Below, piece after piece: positions 21,117 through 33,100 of a stretch of DNA of 64,000 nucleotides. The notes under the pieces were generated by a model that saw nothing but the letters and a program-made list of their open reading frames with translations, did not search any database and was not told the DNA's origin. Made by a program: the position numbers and the translations under genes. The stretch spans positions 496,001 through 560,000 of the forward strand of contig JAHDVF020000657.1 in NCBI GenBank assembly GCA_022606425.2. Reading direction: 5' to 3'. The stretch's first letter is position 1, and every line of letters begins with the position of its first letter. This DNA comes from Lepidostoma basale. Lineage: Eukaryota > Arthropoda > Insecta > Trichoptera > Lepidostomatidae.

Positions 21117-21129
21117 ATGGCATATTCTA
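21117..21129 (+). CDS. Serpin B coding exon 1
   Basis: ATG GCA TAT TCT A then donor GTAAGT. The split codon completes as AGG (Arg) with exon 2. It matches 947-959 of serpin A. Confidence 0.75.
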
Positions 21130-24100
21130 GTAAGTGAAAACAACATATTTTCGTTCTAACTGACACTAGTGAGATTTGTTGAACAAAACATTGCGAGTTT
21201 TGAAGTGTTTTTATACAGACGCCTAAATATATTTCAATATGATGTTATTTGTGTACATCGTTATTAGAAGGTCATGTTTTCAAATAGCGCCATCTGCGTC
21301 AATTTTACATAATGACAGATATTATTAACAATTTTTATTGAAAAATTATTCATTTTTGTATATTTTTAGGCAAGACCTCATATTTAATGAGTTTCTTCTT
21401 CTTAAAGTGCCCTGTCAGGTCCCCCCGACGTTGGCGATCACTCTTGTAAACTTTTCCCTATCCTGCTCTGTCCGGAATAGCTCCTCCACAGTTTCGATTC
21501 CCGTACATTCCCTCACATTGCGCAGCCAAGATATTTGCCTTCTCCCTGCCCCCCTGCGTCCCTCTATTTTTCCCTTCAAAATTAGATGCAGCAGGCGATA
21601 TTTTTCTCCTCGTAGAACGTGACCCAGATATGAAATCTTGCGGACTTTGATCAATGTCAGCAGCTCTCTATTTACTCCTGCACGATTCAGGACTTCTGTG
21701 TTCGTCACTCTGTCCATGGGATCCTGAATATTCTTCGGTGAAGCCACATTTCAAATGCCTCTAACCGGTTCATTGTATTTACTTTTAATGTCCATGTCTC
21801 ACACCCATATAACATAACAGACCACACATAACACCTTAACATCCTCTGTCTTAGTTAATTAGTTTACCTTACCCCAAATATACTTGACATATACGACCAG
21901 AGAGAACGCTTTGCTTCCGAGCCAGCAAACGAGAATTCGATCCAAAATCACTATCACAAAGATAAACAATGGCCGTACATTTTTTCTCGTATTCTTACCG
22001 TTTATTTCAACTGTCTTTATTATATCTTCTAAATATTATTAAACAGTTTTTATTATCAGTAATTATCTGCTTCCATCTGTTATTTTGTTCACAACGCTTT
22101 CGGTCACACTAGAATATTTTCTCCAATTTGCGTTTCGCACTCAAAACTAACTAACCATCACGCCATTTCCCCAGAGGGGTAGGCAGAGAGTATGGATCGC
22201 CACAATGCTCTGTCCTGGCATACCTCTCGGGATTCCTCTACTTCATACATCGTACCATGAACCCACGTCGATTATTCTGACTTCAAATGTGGCCGCCTTT
22301 TAGTAATTGATTAATTTGGTCATGCCATGGTTTCCTCGGTCGTCCTCGGCTTCTTTTTCCACTCACGCTGCTTGTGTACAACTTTTTAACCATTCTACTC
22401 TCATCCATTCGTTCTATATGTCCAAACCATCTCAGGGATCCTTTTTTAATTTTATCCATGATGCAGTCATCCTCCTTACATTTCTTTCTTATTTCATCGT
22501 TCGGTATTCTATATCATACAACGTTTTCACGCACATTCTTCTTAGTGATCTCATTTCTACGGCGTTTATCCTGCTTTCATCCTTCTTTTGCCAGCTCCGA
22601 GCTTCACTCTCATACATGAGGGTTGGCACTAGAACTCCATTGTGTACTACCATCTTTGCTTCTGTGGATATATTTCTATTTGCATTAATGACTTTGAGTG
22701 CGCCATTTATTAACACTCAATACAAAGATTATCACAAGTTTGTCAAAGATATCTCAATATTTTGTCAACAATTAATGATTTTTTTAATCATTTCAAGATT
22801 CACCGTGTCTACTTGAAATGAATTCATTTGTTATAAATATTAGTTCCTTACATATGAAATTGGCGTTTTGTATGGGAGGAACAAAAAGTTGAATTTTTTT
22901 AAATACGATATATTTATTTAATCAAAGTATGTACCATTGCTATCCATGCACTTTTGCCATCTCATAGGTAGTTCATCGATCCCTTTACTAAAAAAAACAT
23001 TCGGACGGAAATCAATAAAATCTTTGAGTCGGTTTGGACTGCCCCATCGGAGTTGAATTTTTTCCCTTGCAAGAAGTTATCCGAATTTCAAACAAAAATA
23101 GAAATCTGTTGGGGCAAGGTCCGGAGAGTACGGTGGATGTCTTAGACATTCCGATTGAAGCTCTTCTAATTTGGTAGCCGTCTGTTGTGCAGTGTGTGGT
23201 CTAGCGTTATCATGAAGCAGCAGTGGCCTAGAGCGATTAACCAGCCTCGGTTGTTTAGCAGCTAGCTTTTCCATCATGGTTTGCAGTTGCTGACAATAGA
23301 CATCTGCCGTAATCGTCTGGCCAGATTTAAGAAAGCTGTAGTGAACGACACCAGCACTAGTCCACCAAACGCCCACAAGTAACTTTTTTGGAGTCAATTT
23401 TCGCTTGGGGCATGGTTTGGCTGGTTCGGCAGGGTTCAGCCATTGCGATGAGCGCTTCCGATTATCATACAGGATCCACTTTTCATCACAGGTAATGTTT
23501 CGATTCAAAATCCCTTCATTATTGTGCCGGTTGAGTAATGCAACGCAGCAGTCAACGCGCGTTTGTTGATTTGCTTCACTCAATTCGTGAGGTACCCACC
23601 TTTCAAGCTTTTTCACCTTCCCAATTTGCTTCAAGTAGATTAAAACAGTTTTATCATTAACACCGTAGCTTGCAGCTAACTCGGATGTGGTTTGCGATGG
23701 ATCCGCTTCCACAATAGCCTTCAATTCTTCATTATCAACTTTGGTCTCCGGCCGTCCACGGGGCTTGTTCTGCAGGTCAAAATTTCCAGAACGAAAACGT
23801 TGGAACCAAAAACGCACTGTGTTTTCTTTTGCGGCACCGTCGCCATACACATCATTAATCCTTCGAGCCGTTTCTGCAGCACTGGTGCCACGGTGGAACT
23901 TGTACTCGTAAATAACGCGATATTTCAAGTTTTCCATTTTGTAAACTGAGTGACGCAAAGAAAAAAAACAATTGAGGAAAAAACAAATGAATCATAATTT
24001 TCGAAACACAAATACTTGAGTAAATAGCTGTATAAATTTGAATTTGGAATTCCTAACCAAAGAGAAGATATTTGATATCAAAGTTGCCAGTATTAAGGAC

Positions 24101-27100
24101 CTAATATTGGGTTCATATTTTTGTGCCACTTTATTTTGAGTAAGGTGAAAAAAATCTTTTGAGTGCACATAGCTCGATAATTGGGATAAAGTTCACCCGA
24201 CACTTCACGCGAGGTTCACCCAACACATTAGGCAAGGTTCATCCGACACTTCAGGTGAGGTTCATCCGACGCTTCAAGTGAGGTTCACTCGACACATTGG
24301 GAAAGGTTCATCCGACACTTCAGGTGAGGTTCATCAGACACATTGGGCAAGGTTCATCCGACACTTCAGGTGAGGTTCACCAGACACAGGGCAAGGTTCA
24401 TCTGCCACTTTGGGTGAGGTTCATTAAACACTTCGTATACAACATTTTGAATGTAAACAAATACTTGTAGACGAATACTGGATTTTACCCATTGCGGGTT
24501 ATCAATTCAAGGATTAATTGTATCACAATAGATACGAAGATGCAAATTGGAAACAGAATATGGTGGCACAAAAATATGAGTACTTCGTATAATGTTCAGT
24601 ACAAATTAACGTTGAAATGTCAAGTGATCGTTGTTTTATACAACGTTATACATTTTTGAATGAAGCCAAATCTCTCAACGCTGAGACATTAAACCTATTG
24701 TATACATAACGATTTTGATTTCAGGGTGGTTAATTTTAATACTGCTACTGTCTTTGGCGGCGGGGGATCCACCTGCACAAGATGCCACGCTTGCGGACTT
24801 GGTACAAATTGCCAAAGGAATTCATAATTTTTCTTACAGTTTTTTAATTGTAAGTTCTATATTATATCTAAAAAATAATGCTCTAAAAATGTCTTAAAAA
24901 AGGGGGTTTTCTAGGAACTCACTGGAAACTACTCATCCTGCATTGTTTAGTAACGTAGACGTAATATATTTATTGTTTTGTTTGTTTCAGCGGAGTGTTT
25001 TAAAATTTGATGATAAAAATTTCGTTGTAAGTCCGTTTGCCATGTGGGTAGCTTTGGCGGCTCTTACAGAAGGGACGAATGATCTTACTCAGGGCGAGTT
25101 GTACGCGGTTCTCGGTTATAAAGGCGTCCCGCAGATCAAACCGAAAACTGTTGTAGTTCAGTTGATACCTTTTTTACTCATGGCTTCCAATGTCATACAA
25201 TATGAAGCAGCCAACGTACTGTTCTACGAAAACGCTACCGTAAGTTAATTTTTCTAATCCCTTAAAATCATGGGTATATCCATATATTGTGGATATCTCC
25301 GAGACCGAGATCGTTTCACTACGAGGAAATCTCGAAACGGACATATCTAACATTCCAACAAAATATTTAATAACCAAGATTTTATTTCAACCTAACCCAT
25401 CGTTTCAACCTGTTGACTCGCGACCCCCCTTTCCCTGAGGGTTTGATGAGGTATAAGGTAACTCGAAAACCCATAAGACCCATAAAATTAATTGTTAAAT
25501 TAAATAACTTTGTTTTTTTGTATCACAATTGCATTTTATTTTACGAGACAGCTTATTCATCAACCTATGTTGACATTATCAGGTGTTACAATAATTATTG
25601 TAACACCTGATGATGTCAACATAGGTTGATGAAACAACTGTCGCGTAAAATAACATACAATTGTGATACAAAAAACAAAGTTATTTTATTTAACAGTTTA
25701 AAATGTTAAGGTACTATTACTAAACTAACTAACTAACTAACCATCACGCCGTCTCCCCGAAAGGGTAGGCAGAAAGAATGGACTGTCACACTTAAACCGA
25801 TACGGCACCCCATCCTTCTCTTTTCGCCCCGCGGGAGACGCGGTGTGATGTGTTGCGAACCTCATCGCCACCAATAGGCATCTCCCGCGCACGCTTCAAA
25901 AGTCTAACACCTGCAAAAATAAATCTTAAACAAATAATATAAAATACAATGATATAAAATAAAATAACACAATAAAAATAATTTAACACAGAATGTTGTT
26001 TTTAGATGGTGCATATATTGTCTATTTATTTCGTGTTCCACGTATCCACCGTTTTTTTTTAAATAAGCACCAATTAGAATAATAAACCAACACCAGCAAG
26101 AACTTTAAAATAATATTGAAAAAATTATTCAAATTGGCATTGGAACAAATGAAAAGTTCTAACAATGGACTATTTAACATAATGATAAATTAACAGCTAA
26201 AATGAAATATTTAATCATTAATTATAATTTAATGCGACCGTGATAGTACAATTTTAATGTCGCCTACCTAGTTTTTGCAATTATCCCTATTTTGGTAACA
26301 ACCGCATTACATTTTTTTCAGATTAATAAACAATTTTCAGATACAGTGACAGGAATGTATCGCACTCAAGTTAGATCTACAATTTTTACTCATAAGTCTG
26401 CATTGCCTAACATAAACAACTTGGTGGATCTTGTAACGAATGGGAGAATCGTGGATGCCTTGGAGAAGGGTGAGTAATTATTTTCTTAATAGATGGCGCT
26501 AGTGTAGATTGACCTAAAAAATGTGAAGTGTTTTAACATAGAGTAGCATGAACCAATATACAAGTTCCAAAAATTTGTCAGACGTGGTGGTCGTAAGAAG
26601 GGCGGAATGGGAGATCTTGTTAACATAAAGTGATCGCTTAACTCAACCAATGACAGGTCATAAGTCCTGTAAACGCCTCGACTACCATCATTCTGTTTCC
26701 AAAACAATTTACATCTTCGTATCTATTGAGACACAATTAATCCTTAAAAATAATTATTTTCAATAATGCATTTTATTTATGTACGTTATACGTAAGTTAT
26801 AAATTTATTCTGAGTAATTAATATTTTTAATTGAAATTTCTTGGTATAAGTTCATTTTAAATGTGAAAAAAAAATTATACAAATTTTCTTTATTATTATA
26901 ATATATATTTAGTGTGCTTCCATTTGTGATTATCGTCGACCGGTTTCGGCAGCTTGCTGCCATCTTCTGGTACCTACATCAAAGTTTTTTTGGATTATAT
27001 AATAAATTATAGTGGTGGGGGTAATTTTTTTTTCTGATTCTATTATAAATAATGCATTACTGTTATTAAGTTGTAAGTGTTGTTGTTTTCTATATAATTA

Positions 27101-30100
27101 AAACAAAGGTGACTAATAATCTTCTTCTTCTTCTTCTTCCTTGTTGTAGACCTATGTGGTCTGTTCTCCAGAGTGTTGCTCCTCCTGTGAGGTAGACTCC
27201 CAGCTGTTCTTCCATCTTTTAGGAGGACTTCCACGAGGACGAGTCCCATGAGGCTGATTATGCAATGCAATATAGGAGAGTCTGGTAGTGTCCATTCTTT
27301 GAACATGACCGTACCAGTCCCTTTTTCGCTGTCTGCTCCATCTTATAATATCCGCAACCTCACATATCTCTCTTATTCTGGTGTTCCTCACGCGATCTCT
27401 CAGTGTCTTGCCTGCTATCGTCCTCGGTGTCTTCATTTCGAATTTTTGAATTGATTCTAAATAATGTAATTTTTGTGTTGGATTAGTTAAGTTTAAATTT
27501 TTCAAATGTCTTGTGGCCCGGTTACTGATGTCTGGGAATTTCCCCCTGGAGTTCTGAATTACAGTTTTATTAATTTACAGTTGAATTACTAGATTACATA
27601 TTCTTTAGAAGGTTCATTAGTTAAATAAAGATTGGTTAGACTCAATGGATATAGGAGTGGTGAGTGTACGTGCATCAGTTGGTCGACGGTAAACCGGTCG
27701 ACGTAAACACAAGTGGAAGCACACTAAACATAAAATAATAATAATTTAAAAACTTTTTTTTTTGGTTTTCATAATTTATTATTAATTTTTTTTTTGTAAA
27801 GTGGGCGGAAATCAATAAAAGGTTGGGTACCTATGGTGTAGATTGTTTATTTTATTAAGTAACATTATATCGTAAACGATTGGAGGTACGAAACATCGAT
27901 CTGTAAGTTTGTTGAATTTTTTATATAATATTACACATATTACAGAGGACTTGGAGGATGCAAGAATGATCTTTATTAACGCTATGTTCTACCGAGCACA
28001 GTGGAGTATCCCGTTTAACCAAACCAATACTGTTGTGGCAACATTTTATGACGAGGAAAAAAATATAAAGGGAGAAGTCAATATGATGAACCTACGTGCT
28101 GTGTTACCATACGCCTATTTAAGTCAATTCAAAGCGCACGTCGTACAGTTACCCTATGGAATGGTACGTAATAATATAATACATTTTTAAAATAACATTT
28201 ATATATTTGTAAACAAACCTTAAATAAAAATAAAAATTAAATTAACCCAAATGTTAGTAATTTCTATATAAATTATGTCTTATCAAATGTATGATTTTTC
28301 TAAATTAAAATTTTATATTTTTTTATATTATCATAATGTATTATTATTGTTTAAAATTATTTATTAGTTCCTACTGATAAAATTAATAATTAGTACTTAT
28401 AACAAATACCCAAGGTTAATTTTAACATTAAAAATTGTATCGAATTTCAAATGCGTTTTTAATATTAGTCTTTCTTTGTTTATTATATTAGTTTTCATTA
28501 TATTTTTACACCTAAAGATGGAGGTATCCTCCGAAACATGTCGTGTTTTTAAATATTTTGTGGATTAAAAAAAGTTATTTTTAATTTTCTAAGTAACCCA
28601 AATGTTTTGGACACAGAAGCCTTTCTTGTACGAGTATATTCAAAATAAATATTTAAATAAATTTTTTTATTTGGTCAGTTTTGACACCTATTGTAAATTT
28701 TTTACAAAGAATATACAATTAGCTTCTACCAAGATAATAAAAATAATTAATAATTAAAATCTTTATTTTTTACATTTCAGTTGAATCGATTGTCAATGAT
28801 TGTGATGGTACCCCGCTCGGGAACAACCATTAAAGAAATGATTCAGCATTTCACTACAGTTCCCGTGACGGTAATATTCGATGCTCTCCTGTCGTCTGCA
28901 GAGAACCTGGATACCGTGGTTGACGTCTACCTTCCGAGGTTCAAGCTGGTCACTAAAATTGTGCTCAATGAATTACTAGCAGGGGTAATTAATCTTTCAT
29001 GTATATGCTATTTGCTTTTTAAATTTCATGTGAAACAAATAAAGAAAGAATGGTTAAGCTTCCCTTATCGATGCTGTGTTGCTAGCACACATTGATTCTA
29101 ATAACTTGAATATCTCTATAAATAAAACAAATACTGGGAAAAGATTTTTAGCAATTCTCCGTTATACACGGATTGAAATAATAATATTATTACAATTGAA
29201 ATAAAAGTAAGGCAACATGACAGTCTGCAACATTAGCGTGAACTCGAACAAGTGGATGAATTTATTTATTTAGAAATAATAGAGCTGGAGTCGCAGTACT
29301 TTGATGTACCAAAGGGGAGTGGTAACGGTGGGCTGTCATCGGGTAAGGACGCTAACATTACTCATCAAATGATATGGACCTGTCTTTCTCAATGCCACCC
29401 TTCTTCTTTAGAGAGCAAAGGAGAAACTCGCCGAAAATTTGAACATCGATGTTCATATACCGTTTCGAGCTCTCTAATTTTACCGAATTTAGCCCCATCA
29501 TAAAACAACTACTAAATCACATTCCAACAATGTTTCCTACAGACGTAAGAGGAATAGCCATTAGAGCTGAACCTCTGTAAGCCAGAAGATTCAAGTCCAA
29601 GTTTATTTAGGAAGTATGTTTACAAAGAATGTGAGAGTGGAGAAGGATATTAGAAGAAGGGTTGGGGCAGGCAACAGAGGAAATGGTGCACTTAAAGTTG
29701 TCATCGCAAACAAAAGCCTATCAAAAAAATATGGCAGTGTAGAGGCAAAAATATGGCATGAATGTAGAGGAATCGAGAGATGTATGTCAGGACAGAACAG
29801 TGTGGCGGTCCATTTTTTCTGCCTCCGGGAGACTTAAGTTAGTTATAGGCGTCCTTCCTGACAGAGTGGCAATAGCTCTTCCACACCGAAATGGAAATGA
29901 CAGTGTGAAAAAAAATTCTCACGCTGTCGTCTTTGGTCTTGTAAAATTCACGTGTCAAAAGTGGCGATAGGCTATCTAGCGATAGGCGATAGGCTATCTA
30001 TCACACGTCATGAAAATCAATAAAAATATTGTATACACTAATTGGGTTTAAATAACCTGTAGGCAACAGAAAACTACCACTTGAAAAATACCCATGTGGC

Positions 30101-33100
30101 ATCCCGAAAATCCGCTAAGATATTAATAGACTTTTCTGCAAACATATACCTAGGTTTGAAACTATAAAAATAAAGTATTTTATCGAAAAGCGGATATATG
30201 TTAAGTCACCTTGTCAATACTATACGTATTTATGATAATTTGAAGCGCCATACAACTATTTACGCCGAACTCTATGAAATATAAATACTTCGGATGCCTA
30301 AGAAATATAGTTACCGGATGTTCGTTCGAACACTTTAGTCGCTCTCGAGCTTTTTCCGTTCAAATGTGAAAGTTTGTCGATAGTTTTTCATGCTTTTCAG
30401 CAATTAGATAAATACAATTACATTATCCTTTGAGACTTCATTCGCAATTTCCACTACGGCTCCGTATAAGCTTCCAAACACAAAATTATTATTAATTAAT
30501 GTGAATACAATTACATTTACAATTACAATTACAAATCTTGGTGTCGAGAATGAATGAGGTATGCAAGTCAAATGATTTAATGATGAATGTCGGAAAGTCA
30601 AAGGTGATGGTTTTCGAAAGGGAAGAGCAAATGACAGTTTGTAATATAAGTGTGAACGAAGAGAACTTGGAACAGGTGAGGGAATTTGTGTATTTAGGTA
30701 GTATGTTCACAGCAGATGCCCGAACGGATAGTGACGTCGAAAGAAGGGTTGGTGCGGGTAACAAAGTGAATGGAGCTTTAAAAATAGTTATTGGAAACAA
30801 GAATTTATCAATGAAAGCGAAAACGGCCGTTCACAATGGAGTTCTGGTCCCAACCTTAATGTATGGAAGCGAAGCATGGAACTGGCAAAAGAAGGATGAG
30901 AGTAGAATAAATGCGGTAGAGATGAGGTCCCTAAGACGTATGTGTGGTAGAACGATATACGACAGAATCTCAAATGCTGATATAAGAAAGGAATGTAGAG
31001 CGGAAGAAGGTATAATGAACAAAATTATGAAAGGATCGCTGCGTTGGTTCGGACATATGGAACGCATGGATGGAGAAAGAATGGTTAAGAAAGTATACGT
31101 TAATGATGTAAATGGGGTACGAAGTCGAGGCAGACCGAGGAAAACATGGAATGACCAAATTAATCAAATTTTAAAGGTTGGTCATGTTAGAAGTCGGAGG
31201 AATCGACGTGCGTGTATGACTCGTTGTATGAATGTGGAGGAAGCTAGAGAGGTTTGCCAGGATAGAGTAGTGTGGCGGTCCATTCTCTCTGCCTACCCCT
31301 GCGGGGAAACGGCGTGATGGTTTTGTTGTTGTTGTTGTTGTGAATATTTAACATTTTTTTCCATAAATTGTTTAATATGTTATTATTTGTATTGTTATAG
31401 ATGGGTGCTTACGATATTTTTGATCCGGTTTACGCTAATTTTAGCGGCATGTCTCCTACTGAAGGACTTTACTTATCAAAGATAATACATAAAACTCGAC
31501 TTGAAGTAACTGAGCAAGGCCTTGAAATGCCAATTATAAAAGGTAATTTAATCTTAACAAATATTGCATAATAAAAATAACTAAATCATTTGTACTTTCA
31601 AATTTACAATTGAAGGAATAAAATAATGAAAAAAAATGGATGTCTGGTCTCTGGTCCCAAACCGGCCGAAGACACAAACATTAGTAGATTTAAACTATGT
31701 AAATATACATTTAAAAATGATTTTTTGTATATTAATTGAAAGTTAAGGTATCAACACTGTGGAATTCTCATCTAAATACATCTTTCAAATGTATGTTTTT
31801 TCCAAATAAGAATTTTATTATACATTATCTCTTATAATTATTCTGTGTTATTACTGTTAAAAATGAATTATCAGTTCTTAAGCAATTAACTTTGCACTCA
31901 TTCGTTTTTTGAATGCGTCTTTCTTTGTTTAGTTTTTTGTTATATACGAGTATTTATACCTGAAGATGTGTATACGTTGTTTTTCAAATTCCAAATTTGC
32001 TTATATTTATAAATATTTCATTATTTACAATAAACTTCTACCATGAAATTTTAAATAGCAATTTTTTTTTTCGAAAAAAAAAAAAATAATAAAAAGCTAA
32101 AGCAACAAACCATCAGAATTTAATCTTAATTAACTAACTAACTAACCATCACGCTGTCTTACCGAAGGGGTTGGCAGTAAAATGGACTGCCACACTTTTC
32201 TTTCCTCACATACTACTCTCGAATCCTCAACATTCATACATTGTCGATTTCGATTTCATTTCATTGTCATACATTGTCGATTTCTCCGACATTCAATATT
32301 TCATTTATTTAATCGTGCCACGTTTTTCTTGGTCTTCCTCTATTTATATTTCCATTTACATCGTTAATAAATACTTTCTTTATCATTCTTTCTCCATTTA
32401 TTCCTTCCGTGTGTAGAAATCATCATAACGACCCTTTCATTATTTTGTTCATAACACTTTCATTCGCACTGCATTCACTTCACTCAAATTTTAGTTATTA
32501 AGTATTCACACAAAGGGGTATTGCATTAACTTTGTTTCTTCTCTTCTTTCCCTTTGCTATTTCCCATCATCTGGGGTCGGCCCTCCTCGTACGAAAACGC
32601 CAAACTTTTCTATTTTGACTCATCTCCACTGTCAGGTTCTCACGTTGGAGCTCATATTCCATGTTGGCCCACCATGTTGCCATTGGGCGTCCTCTTCTTC
32701 TTGGTTTTATGGGATTGCTGAGGGCTTTTTGGACAATGTGTTCACTGTCTTTTCGCATCACATGACCGTACCACCGGAGTCGAGAGTTTCTTAATTTTTC
32801 CGTTATTGTGGCAACCTTAAAGCTACCCCTCACGTATTCGTTCTTTACGTGGTCCAGCCTTGTGACGCCTTCGGCCCACCTCAGCATTTTCATCTCGGTA
32901 GCGTGGATTCGACGTTCGTGGACTTTTTGTGTTGGTCCAGTACTCTGCTGTAGCACTCTCTGTAAAATTATATGTTTATTTCCTAAAAGTTTTCTTTGAA
33001 GCATGTTTTTTTCTTTAACTGTTTAAAAAAAAATTATGTTATTATATTTTTAATTAAAGTTGTCAAAAACTTTAGAAATTATTAATTTATTGTTAATTTC

